From positions 24,897-88,896 of the forward strand of contig CAZDIO010000117.1 in assembly GCA_964505555.1 (NCBI GenBank): a stretch of 64,000 nucleotides of DNA, read 5' to 3'. Below are positions 36,018 through 44,777 of the stretch, piece after piece. The stretch is from CAZDIO01 sp964505555 (GTDB lineage: Bacteria > Bdellovibrionota_C > UBA2361 > SZUA-149 > CAZDIO01). Position numbers and translations under genes: made by a program. The number at the start of each line of letters is the position of its first letter. Position 1 is the first letter of the stretch. A model generated the notes under the pieces. It had not been told where the DNA came from. It did no database searches and saw nothing but the letters and a program-made list of their open reading frames with translations.

Positions 36018-37304
36018 ATGAAACAGATCTTTCAAAGCTGGTGGCCAATGGCGATGAGTTGGCTTTTTATGGCCCTTGAGTGGCCTATGGTCAGCGCAAT
36101 CATTGCACGGCTTGAAAATCCTGAATTTAACTTAGCAGCCCTCGGGGGCGTGGCTTTTCCGATTGCGATGGTGATTGAAGCGCCGATCATTCATCTTCTT
36201 GTCGCTTCAACTACTCTTTGTAAAGACAAGAAACTCTACCGCCAGCTCTACCGCTACATGATGGTCGTTGGTGCCTCACTGACCCTCCTTCATCTTTTAC
36301 TCTCCGTAACTCCACTCTTTGATAGCGTGTTATTGCGCATAATTAACCCCCCTCCGGAACTTCATGATGAGATCCGACAAAGCCTGATCCTCCTTCTTCC
36401 TTGGACCTGGTCAATTGCGTACCGAAGATTTCACCAAGGAGTGCTCATTCGAAGTGGTCGCACCCAGATGGTTGGACTTGGCACCTTGGTCAGACTCCTC
36501 GGAGGCGCCTTAGCGTTAGCACTCTGTCTGACACTGAACATCGGCTCAGGGGCAACCGTTGGCGCCATAGCACTAAGCTTTGCTGTGTTTTCTGAGGCGG
36601 TTTTTATCGGTGTAATGAAATCAATCGTAATGAGAACCGGACTTTTTCCCGAAGATACAAACCAAAAACCTCTTACCCCAAAATCGTTCTTTTCATTTTA
36701 TCTCCCTCTGGCGATGGCAAGTATCCTCTACCTCTGCGTGCATCCTCTGGGAAGTGCCGCGATGAGCCGTATGCCTAACCCGATCATCTCCCTTGCGCTA
36801 TGGCCGATCGTTTCTAACTTTATTATTATCTTTCGAAGTCCTGGTCTTGCACTCCTTGAAGTAGTAATCACCTATCTCGATAAGCCAGGTTCTCTTCCCC
36901 TATTAAAGAAATTTTGTGGGCGTGTTCTTATTGTCATGACCTTAGCAATGATTCTTGTTTCGCTTACGCCGATCGCAACATTCTGGTTTTCCTCCGTGGT
37001 TGGATTAAATCCGCAGCTGTCAACCCTTGCGAAGATGTCACTCTGGATGGCGATTCCGATGGTGATGCTAACTCCGGTCTATGGATTTCACCAAGCGTTA
37101 ATTACTCATGCAGGAAAAACAATTCATGTTACCATTGCGGTGTTCTGTTTTATCTCAATTTCAGCTCTCGTTTTTGCGATGGGACTTTCTTTAAAAATTC
37201 TTCCGGGACTTTTTGTAACGATTCTCGCCTTCTCAAGCGCGATGACGGCTTCAACAAGTTGGCTTTGGTTCCAAGCAAGACGGTTAAGACTTACTGGGAA
37301 TTGA
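36018..37304 (+). CDS. MATE-superfamily membrane transporter, ANKH-like
   Basis: 428 residues and about 12 hydrophobic segments in two halves. MSWLFMALEWPMVSAIIARL near the N-terminus and IEAPIIHLLVAST (about residue 53) recall the bacterial relatives of the progressive-ankylosis (ANK) branch of the MATE/MOP flippase superfamily. The substrate is unknown: organic anions, pyrophosphate or lipid-linked sugars are possible. It is on the plus strand between the reverse-strand sigma gene and a convergent glycosyltransferase, 8 bases from the latter. Confidence 0.7.
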   Translation: MKQIFQSWWPMAMSWLFMALEWPMVSAIIARLENPEFNLAALGGVAFPIAMVIEAPIIHLLVASTTLCKDKKLYRQLYRYMMVVGASLTLLHLLLSVTPLFDSVLLRIINPPPELHDEIRQSLILLLPWTWSIAYRRFHQGVLIRSGRTQMVGLGTLVRLLGGALALALCLTLNIGSGATVGAIALSFAVFSEAVFIGVMKSIVMRTGLFPEDTNQKPLTPKSFFSFYLPLAMASILYLCVHPLGSAAMSRMPNPIISLALWPIVSNFIIIFRSPGLALLEVVITYLDKPGSLPLLKKFCGRVLIVMTLAMILVSLTPIATFWFSSVVGLNPQLSTLAKMSLWMAIPMVMLTPVYGFHQALITHAGKTIHVTIAVFCFISISALVFAMGLSLKILPGLFVTILAFSSAMTASTSWLWFQARRLRLTGN

Positions 37305-37312
37305 GCTTCGTT

Positions 37313-38866
37313 TTATTTACGATACACCTTGATCTCAAGGTGCGAGGAGCCGGGGATCGGCTTTGTCTCGATAAGCTTAAGAGACTGATCAAGTCGGCTG
37401 ATAAGAAAACTACTTACTTCTTGATCGTATCCAGAAAATACCCACACTTTTACCTCTGTTGGTGCTTCAGCGATCACCTTAAGAATATCGTTTGCGTCTC
37501 TTTCTAACACCTCGGGCTTTGAAAGAAATGCTTGTACATCGCGATGAACTGGATGAAGAACCATCTCTGCAGGATAGGTCGAGGTGATAAACTTTTTTCC
37601 ATTATCGAGTAAATGCGAATAGTAGAGATAGGGTCCATAACTCATACTGGTAAAAAGAAGGATGTCGTTATCATTTGCTTCCTGAAGAACAACTGCCGTA
37701 GCCTCACGATCTGAGTAAGGCACTCCTTTGAACTCCGCTCGGACAAGAGCAAAAAGTGACCCTGCCATCATCAATAGCGCACCAAAGAATATTAATCGGG
37801 AACTTGCAAAGCGCACAATCACTAAGGAGAGACACACCGCAAGTGGTGGAAGTGCGGGGATAGTGTAACGGCTGCCATAAATAACTTCATATTGGGAAAC
37901 CAAAAACGGAACGAGTAAGGTAAGTATAAACAAAAAGAAGAAACAAAAGACCTCTCGTTCGTAAATATACCCGATCACCCGTCGAAGAGGAGATCTCTCA
38001 TCTTCACTGTTTTTTCTCTCAATTTGGGCTCCAAAAAATATACTGCTAAGAAAATACGCACCGATAAAGAGCGCCTCGTTTCCCCCATAAAAATCAAGGA
38101 TACTCTCAAGAAGTACCGCGAGTCCTGGTTTTTCAATCCATCCTGTCGGGCTTCCTGAAGCTTGTTGAACAACAATTGGCGCCCATCCCACAAGAAATGG
38201 AAGCATACTGGCACCGTACACAAAGAATAAAAACCGAAAACTTTTTTTTGAAAAAAACAGAAGTGCTGCCACTCCTTGAGCAAATAACGAGAAAATAAAC
38301 CAATAGTGAGTAAATGTTCCAAGAACATTTACCAGGAGATAACAACTGGTGTTAAAAAGGGTGCGATCTTTTCGGATAAACAACTTTACAAAAAACAGTA
38401 AAGAGAGAACGGTTAGAAAACCAAGAAGGGAGTACATCCGAACAAACATCCCCACAGCGATCGCCAAAGGACTTACGGCAAAAAAAAGTGCGCTTAATAC
38501 ACCAACCGTATGATTTTTTGCGCTTCTCCCTAAAAGATACATTGCAGGAATGCTCAGGAGAAAGAAGATCCAGGAAAACGTTCTTACCGATTCTTCAGCA
38601 AAACCAAATACTTTTGTCCATCCGATGAGCGCAGTAAAATAAAAAGGTGGTTGAGAGTCATGGAGAAGTTGCTCAATGAGCTTTTTTACCCCCCCAAACG
38701 TTACAAAAACACTGTGACACTCATCTAACCACAGCGGCTTTGTGGCAGAAACAATGGCAAAAAGTATGGTTGTTATTAGCGCCAAAAAACAGACGAGAAG
38801 TAAGAGCGGAAAAGAACTCCTCTCCTCAGGAGAGTCACCTTTTAGATCTGTTCGGTATCGAGACAT
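37313..38866 (-). CDS. GT39/PMT-like membrane glycosyltransferase (GT-C fold)
   Basis: 517 residues, multi-spanning, no signal peptide. First-loop acidic motif LWLDECHSVF (about 46-55) and QPPFYFTALIGW (about 71-82) are characteristic of GT-C dolichyl/undecaprenyl-phosphate-sugar transferases (PMT/ArnT-like). About ten membrane helices, then a periplasmic C-terminal domain from about 365. Acceptor unknown (protein or lipid). The start lies 25 bases inside the upstream glycosyltransferase gene, which points to coupling and a shared pathway. Confidence 0.82.
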   Translation of the reverse strand: MSRYRTDLKGDSPEERSSFPLLLLVCFLALITTILFAIVSATKPLWLDECHSVFVTFGGVKKLIEQLLHDSQPPFYFTALIGWTKVFGFAEESVRTFSWIFFLLSIPAMYLLGRSAKNHTVGVLSALFFAVSPLAIAVGMFVRMYSLLGFLTVLSLLFFVKLFIRKDRTLFNTSCYLLVNVLGTFTHYWFIFSLFAQGVAALLFFSKKSFRFLFFVYGASMLPFLVGWAPIVVQQASGSPTGWIEKPGLAVLLESILDFYGGNEALFIGAYFLSSIFFGAQIERKNSEDERSPLRRVIGYIYEREVFCFFFLFILTLLVPFLVSQYEVIYGSRYTIPALPPLAVCLSLVIVRFASSRLIFFGALLMMAGSLFALVRAEFKGVPYSDREATAVVLQEANDNDILLFTSMSYGPYLYYSHLLDNGKKFITSTYPAEMVLHPVHRDVQAFLSKPEVLERDANDILKVIAEAPTEVKVWVFSGYDQEVSSFLISRLDQSLKLIETKPIPGSSHLEIKVYRK

Positions 38867-39795
38867 GAGTTTAAGTAATACTTTGCCAGTGCCACCACTT
38901 CAAGACTTTTATCAAAGAGCGCTCGTGCATTGGTGGCGATCTTTTCTCGTTCTGTATCGTGTTGTAGGTAGTAGCGAACAAGATCTTCAAGGTCAGACAT
39001 ATCGGGTTTTGTAAAAACGATATGCTCTCTATCGATCAACGAGAGCGGTAAGCGCGTTCCAAGTGGGTGACTAATGATAAAACTGCCGATCGCTAAGTAA
39101 TCAATAAGTCGAAAACAGAGATCCCCATTTCCGGGAAGGTTTACGCAGATACGAGATCGTGCCACTTCGCGTAAAAAGCTCGTATACCGTACCTTCTGAA
39201 ATCCTCCCCGAAATTGAAAATCCCTTGCCGCACTCAACCGCTGCAAGCACCGCTCCCGTCTTTCTCCAGCAAAATCTTTTCCAAATCTCCCATGGACATC
39301 AAATTGAAATTCGCGTTGATCCCGAACAGCACGAAGATGTTTTAGATACTTATAGAGCGAGAGATTAAAGACCGGATAGCCTCCCGGACGAACATTTACC
39401 TCTTTATACCCTTCTGTCTGAAAATGCATCTTGAAATAACGATACGAGGCTCGTGCGATGCCATCATTAACATTTACGTAATCAGACCAATCAATGATTA
39501 TTCGTCGTTCCGATACTCCATGACAGAGAATAAACTGAGTAACTCCTTGACCATCGGGTTGAGGAACATCTCTTACTTCAACGGGAACAAGCCTGCGCAG
39601 ACCTTCATAGAGCGGATTAACCCACCGCCCCGCAGCGCTCCAAGAATAAGCGGAGGGCCAGATGATTTTTAACCCTTGATATTCTGGATGGGAAAGTTTC
39701 TCTCCTGTTAAACTTTCCCATGGACCGCGAGCAGAAATTCTCCAGATCTGTTCTCTTCCAAAATCAATTATTTTTGTAAGCTGTCTGACAGGCAT
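38842..39795 (-). CDS. Putative glycosyltransferase (family-1-like C-terminal half)
   Basis: 317 residues, cytoplasmic. The C-terminal segment RYTSFLREVARSRICVNLPG, RLIDYLAIGSFIISHPL and DLEDLVRYYLQHDTEREKIA is typical of the nucleotide-sugar-binding half of GT-B glycosyltransferases (glycosyl transferase family 1-like, CgeB/exostosin-related). The N-terminal half is not recognised. A family label is therefore provisional. Overlaps the GT39-like gene, so both may act on one surface glycan. Confidence 0.65.
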   Translation of the reverse strand: MPVRQLTKIIDFGREQIWRISARGPWESLTGEKLSHPEYQGLKIIWPSAYSWSAAGRWVNPLYEGLRRLVPVEVRDVPQPDGQGVTQFILCHGVSERRIIIDWSDYVNVNDGIARASYRYFKMHFQTEGYKEVNVRPGGYPVFNLSLYKYLKHLRAVRDQREFQFDVHGRFGKDFAGERRERCLQRLSAARDFQFRGGFQKVRYTSFLREVARSRICVNLPGNGDLCFRLIDYLAIGSFIISHPLGTRLPLSLIDREHIVFTKPDMSDLEDLVRYYLQHDTEREKIATNARALFDKSLEVVALAKYYLNSCLDTEQI

Positions 39796-39902
39796 AAAGT
39801 ACCACTTAAAACTGATCGTCGCCGGTGCAGCGAAAAAACGTCTGCTCGTCCTTTCTCTTTATTCTTCCTGTCAGGAAAGGAAGTATTCGTGTGCCGTTGT
39901 GA

Positions 39903-40463
39903 CTACTTTTCTGATCGGCTTAAGTATTTCCCTTCCTCAGTATTGACTACCACCTTATCTCCAACTTTCACAAAAGGAGGCACTGCGAGGGTTAGGCCGG
40001 TTTCAGTGGTAGCGGGTTTTGGAGAGTTACTTGCGGTGGCACCACGCATTTCAGGGGCGGTATCAACGATAGTAAGAATTACCGTGGTCGGAAGGTTCAC
40101 TCCAATGGGATCTCCATTAAAGGTAGTAACATCAACTTTCATCTGATCTTGAAGGTAAAATTTCCCCTCTCCGAGAACCTCAGAAGAGATCGTCACCTCT
40201 TCGTAAGATTGGTCATTCATGAAGTGGTAGCCATTGTTATCGTTATAGAGATAGGTAGCGGCAAAGGTCGTAACATCGGCTTCTTTAACATCCTCGGTTG
40301 AACCAAAGCGCACCTCGGTTTGAGTGCCATTAAGCAGGTTTCTTAGTTTGGTTTGAACCCGAGCGCGGAGGTTTCCTGGGGTATGGTGGTGAAACTCCAT
40401 TACACGGTGGGGTATGCCGTTATAAATTATCACCGTGCCTCTTCGTAGACTACTTGCTTGCAT
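39903..40463 (-). CDS. efp: Elongation factor P with Asn at the loop tip
   Basis: Relieves ribosome stalling at polyproline. 186 residues from the ATG at 40463 (AAAGG placed correctly upstream; the GTG at 40469 overlaps the Shine-Dalgarno). KOW-like N domain, OB domains 2 and 3 including FMNDQSYEEV, GVNLPTTVILTIVDTAPEMRG and VKVGDKVVVNTEEGKYLSR. The domain-I loop reads HHTPGNLRARV: Asn31 sits where E. coli carries the beta-lysylated Lys34 (PGKGQ). No Lys or Arg occupies the tip, so EpmA-type lysylation or EarP-type rhamnosylation should not occur. Confidence 0.95.
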   Translation of the reverse strand: MQASSLRRGTVIIYNGIPHRVMEFHHHTPGNLRARVQTKLRNLLNGTQTEVRFGSTEDVKEADVTTFAATYLYNDNNGYHFMNDQSYEEVTISSEVLGEGKFYLQDQMKVDVTTFNGDPIGVNLPTTVILTIVDTAPEMRGATASNSPKPATTETGLTLAVPPFVKVGDKVVVNTEEGKYLSRSEK

Positions 40464-40689
40464 AATCACCTTTGTATGAAAAAAAGACTCAAAGTTTTAC
40501 AGTGCCTAAGCGCCTTTTGCAACCAATGGGCGTAGAAGGGTGTGCCACAGTTTTTTTTAAATCTTTCTCTTTCTGTAGATCATCTATCTTTTGACATCGT
40601 GAGAGGTTCACTCGCCTCCCCGCTCTCAGGAGTCAGGCTTAACCGCCGAAAAGCAGAATAAACATGCATGTTTTTTGTAGGTAATAATT

Positions 40690-41256
40690 ATGTGGAAAAA
40701 ACCGGAAACTGATATGTCTACGCAAAGTTACGAACTTGGCTCCAAACAATCTTCTCCAACCCCTCAACCAACGAAGACCTCTTCAGCGGTAATCGGAGCA
40801 TCGATTATCGTTAAGGGTGAGATTACGGGAAAAGAACCCCTCCTTGTTGAAGGACGGGTCGAGGGAACCCTCCGACTCTCAACGGATACGGTGACGATCG
40901 GTCAGGGTGGCTCTGTGTCTGGCGATATTCACGCGAATATGATTCAGGTGCGTGGAAATGTTGTTGGGGATCTTTTTGGTAATGAAACAGTGATCGTACA
41001 TCAGACAGGCAGTGTCCGAGGAAATATCACTGCTCCACGGGTCACTCTTGAAGATGGCGCCAAACTAAAAGGTGCTATCGACATGGATCCACAAACAGCT
41101 CATGCAACACGTGCAGCGTCTTCAACCCTTGAGTCAACGATCAAGACAAATGAAAATGCGGCAAGAAATGTTGAGTCCCTTGAGAAGATAGCAAAGAAAA
41201 CTGAAAGCGATACTACCAATAAAAGCTTTCAGGGTTTATCAAAATCTATCGTTTAA
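40690..41256 (+). CDS. Bactofilin
   Basis: 188 residues. Disordered Ser/Thr/Pro-rich N-terminus (1-33), then the bactofilin right-handed beta-helix (about 34-132): SIIVKGEITGKEPLLVEGRV, GGSVSGDIHANMIQVRGNV, HQTGSVRGNITAPRVTLEDG. The tail is polar and charged. Bactofilins self-assemble into polar or mid-cell filaments for cell shape and stalk or peptidoglycan localisation. AGGTAA before the ATG. Followed by a methyltransferase-like gene 13 bases downstream, possibly a partner. Confidence 0.92.
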   Translation: MWKKPETDMSTQSYELGSKQSSPTPQPTKTSSAVIGASIIVKGEITGKEPLLVEGRVEGTLRLSTDTVTIGQGGSVSGDIHANMIQVRGNVVGDLFGNETVIVHQTGSVRGNITAPRVTLEDGAKLKGAIDMDPQTAHATRAASSTLESTIKTNENAARNVESLEKIAKKTESDTTNKSFQGLSKSIV

Positions 41257-41269
41257 ATCATGAGACGAG

Positions 41270-41896
41270 GTGTCTACTCCAACGCAAGCACAGATCTTTG
41301 CTGAATCCGCTGTCCCAAAAGGGGGAGCATACACCTCGGCTGCATTTCCAGAAATTTTTCGTTCCCTCTCAGAGAGGTTCTCGAATTCTGTTCTCGATCT
41401 GACCTGTCCTAGTGTTGAAACATTTACAAGTTATACAGAATATTTCCCGAAAATCGTCATTGAAGATCTCTTTGGAGAGATTCACCGCAGTGAAGAGACG
41501 AACCGATCGGGGGATGAGTATGTACAACCGATCACAGAAAGACTTCTCCCCTATAAACCAGGAGCACATTTTGATCTCATCGTCTGTTGGGATATTCTTA
41601 ATTACCTAAACCCAATTGATCTCAAGGAACTTGTTCATCATCTTTCCCTCTACTGTCACAAGCAAACATATCTCGTTGCGTTGATCTCTACGTTTCAATC
41701 AATGCCAAAGATCCCAAATACTTTTAAACTCTCAAACCAGGACCGGGTCGCGTTTGAACGAAACACCGAAAACGATCGCCTCAGCCCGCGCTACAGCCCA
41801 AATCAACTTCGAAAACTCATCCCTGAGTTCGAACCGGAGCATGTTTCGCTTCTTCGGAGTGGGTATTATGAAATTTTGATGGTGGCAAAGAAGTAG
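41270..41896 (+). CDS. Methyltransferase-like protein with degenerate SAM motif
   Basis: 208 residues, GTG start. Class-I-like order: VLDLTCPSVETF (about 41-52) stands where the GxGxG motif would be, later FDLIVCWDILNYLNPIDL (about 102-119) in motif IV position, and YEILMVAKK at the end. The Gly-rich loop is lost (CPSVETF), so SAM binding may be altered or absent. Close behind bactofilin. No Shine-Dalgarno is clear, and translation may depend on the preceding gene. Confidence 0.65.
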   Translation: MSTPTQAQIFAESAVPKGGAYTSAAFPEIFRSLSERFSNSVLDLTCPSVETFTSYTEYFPKIVIEDLFGEIHRSEETNRSGDEYVQPITERLLPYKPGAHFDLIVCWDILNYLNPIDLKELVHHLSLYCHKQTYLVALISTFQSMPKIPNTFKLSNQDRVAFERNTENDRLSPRYSPNQLRKLIPEFEPEHVSLLRSGYYEILMVAKK

Positions 41897-42234
41897 ATTT
41901 ACTTTTTTACCCCCTCACCCTTTAAACTTATACTGAGTCTTAGACTTAGAGCCTCTAACAAAATGACGTTTCATTCCTGTCGTTGCGAGCGAAGCGAAGC
42001 AACGACAGGGTTGGGCGTTTAAGCTAGAATTTGACTTCTTCTCAATTAACGACTATATTACTCGGTCTTCTTTCCCGTGCATATTTCCCCGTAAAGAATA
42101 CTTAGTTCTTTCTCATAGTTACATATCTATCTGAGTAGAAGCTATCGCTAGCAGCGCTGAGAATTGGGTGCGTATTTCCCACCACATTCTCGGCGCGGAA
42201 ATGTTTTTCAGTGGTTCAAACAGAAAGGGTTACA
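41897..42234. repeat. Spacer with CCTGTCGTTGC palindrome (copy A) and an upstream hairpin
   Basis: 338 bases without a gene. At 41976-42009, arms CCTGTCGTTGC and GCAACGACAGG flank GAGCGAAGCGAA; related elements occur at 47358-47461 and 63764-63843. At 42154-42196, GCGCTGAGAAT pairs with ATTCTCGGCGC (one G-U), with GGGTG/CACC inside and a short T-run after it. The hairpin ends about 39 bases before the Lys-rich protein start and may be a terminator or attenuator. TCTTAGACTTAGAG near 41939-41952 echoes the outer arm of the longer palindromes. Confidence 0.7.
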
Positions 42235-43044
42235 ATGGCAAATTCACAACCGCCAAAAAAGAAAAAGGAGCCGTATCCAGCGAGTGAGGAGGTAACCAAG
42301 CTACTCCTCTGTCTCTTGCGACTCCTCCAGGAACAATCGCAGATGTTGAGAAACATCGTCCCAGTCATTAAAGATCGTCTTCGGCAACATCCTAAAGGAA
42401 AGATGCCGATCGACGATGCGGTAACAACTTTCATGGAGCAATGCCTCGCACTTCACCGTGCGCGAATGACGTTTGAAAACCTGTTACGGCATTTTGACCG
42501 TCAAACGATCTCGATCCCGTCTGCCGAACAAGAAGCATACGACAAGGAGCTTAAGGAGATCCAACAGTGTTTTAATGAGCTGGTTCGACGCGACGTCAAT
42601 ATCTCCTCCTCGCAGGAAATCAAAAATGTCGCCGGCCTCCTCATTCAACGCCTGATCCCCGGAATCCTTCCTCTTCTTGTAAAAATGACTTCTGGATTGT
42701 CCTCATCATCACGGGCCTTCTATATCCTTCAAGATTCACAAGAACTGACACCAAATCAGATCGACCGTTTGCAGGAGCTTCCCGGTGCCGATCTTCCGTT
42801 CATTCCGGGAGACTGCATAGCAGCCCGGCTTGCATGGAATGCGTTCCAGAAACTCCTGAAGGATCTGGGCCCTGAGAATCAAGAGGGTATGAAAGCAAGG
42901 ATGTTCAAACTCGTTTCGGAAAAGAATGATTTCTTGTGGATTACCAGACGAGCGAGGGCAGTTCTCAGTCGGTGGCCTGCCGTAGAAAAGGCACTAAAGA
43001 AAGCACCTCCCAAGAAGAAGAAGCGGAGATCGCGTGCGTGGTGA
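42235..43044 (+). CDS. Lys-rich hypothetical protein
   Basis: 269 residues, not recognised. The ATG at 42235 follows AAAGGG six bases upstream, so I prefer it to the GTG at 42211. The N-terminus (PPKKKKEP) and C-terminus (PPKKKKRRSRAW) are strongly basic. The middle is alpha-helical and amphipathic with no membrane segment: LLLCLLRLLQEQSQMLRNIV, then long charged helices. Basic tails suggest nucleic-acid or membrane association; this is inference. It has its own upstream hairpin and downstream terminator. Confidence 0.7.
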   Translation: MANSQPPKKKKEPYPASEEVTKLLLCLLRLLQEQSQMLRNIVPVIKDRLRQHPKGKMPIDDAVTTFMEQCLALHRARMTFENLLRHFDRQTISIPSAEQEAYDKELKEIQQCFNELVRRDVNISSSQEIKNVAGLLIQRLIPGILPLLVKMTSGLSSSSRAFYILQDSQELTPNQIDRLQELPGADLPFIPGDCIAARLAWNAFQKLLKDLGPENQEGMKARMFKLVSEKNDFLWITRRARAVLSRWPAVEKALKKAPPKKKKRRSRAW

Positions 43045-43077
43045 TGTGGCTCCAAGCTTCGGCACGTTCCTTTCGTC

Positions 43078-43127
43078 AGAGGCGCTGTGAAAATTGTCGT
43101 ATAGGTTTTTACAGCGCCCTCTTTTAT
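43078..43127 (+). terminator. Hairpin terminator after the Lys-rich protein
   Basis: AGGCGCTGTGAAAA pairs with TTTTTACAGCGCC (about 13 pairs) and is followed by CTCTTTTATT. Canonical stem and T-tract on the plus strand. Confidence 0.7.
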
Positions 43128-43159
43128 TAAAGATAAGATCTCGATATTTACAAAAAGTT

Positions 43160-43293
43160 CTTAGACTTTCACTTCGATCTCTACTTAAACTAAACTTCGC
43201 CTTGCGCTTGCGCTAAAATTTCACTTAGAGCAAGTGCAGGTGCAAGGCGAAGTTTAGTTTAAGTTTAAGTAGAAGTAGAAGTAGAAGACTAAG
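43160..43293. repeat. Long composite palindrome, copy 2
   Basis: Core arms of 22 bases match perfectly at 43184-43205 and 43242-43263 (CTTAAACTAAACTTCGCCTT and two more bases). The inner CGCTTGCGCT and AGCAAGTGCA regions are imperfect. Outer arms CTTAGACTT and AAGACTAAG and a GTAGAA repeat (43269-43286) extend the symmetry. The same plan as 6588-6725 is kept, with one clear base change inside the core (CTTAGCC against CTTCGCC). No ORF. Confidence 0.85.
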
Positions 43294-43316
43294 CTCCGAC
43301 TGTATTTGTACTCCCC

Positions 43317-44663
43317 TCACTGATAAGAGGTATAAATCTCAGTTTCCTTAGCGTCATGTGGCTCCCAGAGCGATATCGCTTCGTTGATGCTCTGAAGATC
43401 TAAAAGCGTCTCTTCCTGACGATCCCCACTACAAAACGAAACACATGCAGTTTCAATAACACGAACAAGTGCCCGAATATTTCCTCTCCAGCTACACTTT
43501 CTAATCGCCTGCCAAGCATCTTTACTCAATCCCTGTGGTGGGGTCCAGGTCGTGCACTGGCTTTTAAACTTTGCAAGTGTTGTTGCAAGAACAGCGATTA
43601 AATCCTCTTCCCTCACTGCTAAGTCTTTTACCTTCACAATAGTTGCGCCTAATCGTGCGTGCTCATCAAGAGGCACAAGACTCCGCAGGGTGTCCCAGCT
43701 TCGATTACTTGCAAAGATCACCGCACATTCAAGAGAGCGCTTCATTCCTGCTCCGTAAGGAAGATACTGTCCGGTATCAAGAACCTCCGTAAGAACCTCC
43801 ATTACGACATCAGTCACCCCGTGACTTTCATCAAGAAAACAGACCCCATCTCGTGCAAACGAGAGCGCTCCCTCTCGAGCACCGGCAACGCCTGGAATCG
43901 CACCAGGAACATGCCCACAGAGAAGAGATTTCATCGCCGCCTTCTCTCCAGTACTTTCTGCCGTAAGATTAATCGTAATAAAATTCCCCTTGGCACCACG
44001 ACAAAGATAATAATAGTAGGCAAGCGAGGTCTTTCCCGCTCCAGGGGCTCCGAGGAGATAGATCCTTCCAATATTGTTTTCTGCAAGTTCCTTAATCTCT
44101 TTTACTACCGAACGGATCGCGGGGCTAATTGCGTAGAAATACTTAAAAAGAGAGTCTTGAACCTCAGTATTAACAGGCATCTTAATAACGTTTGGTTCAT
44201 GAATTGGAGTAAGTTTTTCTGGCACTCTTTCACAGATCTCTTCAAGAGAATCTGAAACGATAAGCCTCACCCCTTCTAACTGCTCACTACAAGCACGTTG
44301 ATACAGCCACTCTCCTAACTTTGTAAGTTCATCAAAGCGGTGGGTGATAACAAGAATCGGAGTTCCATCGTTTCGTCTCTTTCGCTCAAGGATCACCCGA
44401 TCAAGAATCTGATTTAAGATCTCAGAAGAGGAGTCAACGGCAAGAACACTCTTTACTTGAGAAACCGAAAGATCCAGTTCGCTTTCTTTTCCAAAATGAA
44501 TCGGTTGAGAGGGTAGTTTCTGCTGTAATTTTTTTTCAAAAGCCCCCTCCCCTTTTACCGCGGGGGGAACAAATACGAGGAGAGAATCTTTTGCTAAGTG
44601 AAGAACAGGAAGCACCGGTTCCGGTGTTAACAGTGGTTCTTCTTTTTTCTTACTAAATATCAC
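43317..44663 (-). CDS. AAA+ protein related to sigma-54 activators, degenerate GAFTGA loop
   Basis: 448 residues. N-terminal about 160 residues not recognised, with an alpha/beta character (KSVLAVDSSSEIL, TPILVITHRFDEL, GVRLIVSDS) like a degenerate receiver. AAA+ domain about 165-405: Walker A GAPGAGKT (205-212), loop GAIPGV (254-259) in the GAFTGA position, Walker B FLDES (276-280), sensor FASNRSWDTL and a sensor-2-like WRGNIRALVRVIE. No HTH follows, only a short tail. It probably still hydrolyses ATP, but the sigma-54 contact motif is changed, so it may remodel another target. Stands alone, divergent from the sulfatase gene. Confidence 0.8.
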   Translation of the reverse strand: MIFSKKKEEPLLTPEPVLPVLHLAKDSLLVFVPPAVKGEGAFEKKLQQKLPSQPIHFGKESELDLSVSQVKSVLAVDSSSEILNQILDRVILERKRRNDGTPILVITHRFDELTKLGEWLYQRACSEQLEGVRLIVSDSLEEICERVPEKLTPIHEPNVIKMPVNTEVQDSLFKYFYAISPAIRSVVKEIKELAENNIGRIYLLGAPGAGKTSLAYYYYLCRGAKGNFITINLTAESTGEKAAMKSLLCGHVPGAIPGVAGAREGALSFARDGVCFLDESHGVTDVVMEVLTEVLDTGQYLPYGAGMKRSLECAVIFASNRSWDTLRSLVPLDEHARLGATIVKVKDLAVREEDLIAVLATTLAKFKSQCTTWTPPQGLSKDAWQAIRKCSWRGNIRALVRVIETACVSFCSGDRQEETLLDLQSINEAISLWEPHDAKETEIYTSYQ

Positions 44664-44777
44664 TGACTACCTCTTTTTATCGTTATTACAAATTAACTCC
44701 TAGATTGCAAAGATTGAAAGGCAACCTCTTCCAACACCCCCTTGCAAAGCCATTTAATGTAAAGGAATATACCTATC

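Noticed and set aside
1734..38464. GCGATCGC octamer enrichment (1734, 7035, 12530, 13647, 38457)
   Set aside because: Five sites in 64 kb is only mildly above chance and not the dense HIP1 pattern of cyanobacteria.
41260..41304. ATG at 41260 as the start of the methyltransferase-like gene
   Set aside because: Out of frame with the long reading frame and stops after 14 codons; the GTG at 41270 is used.
43659..44255. 198-codon plus-strand open frame
   Set aside because: Lies antisense to the AAA+ gene with no Shine-Dalgarno and low-complexity basic composition; a shadow frame.
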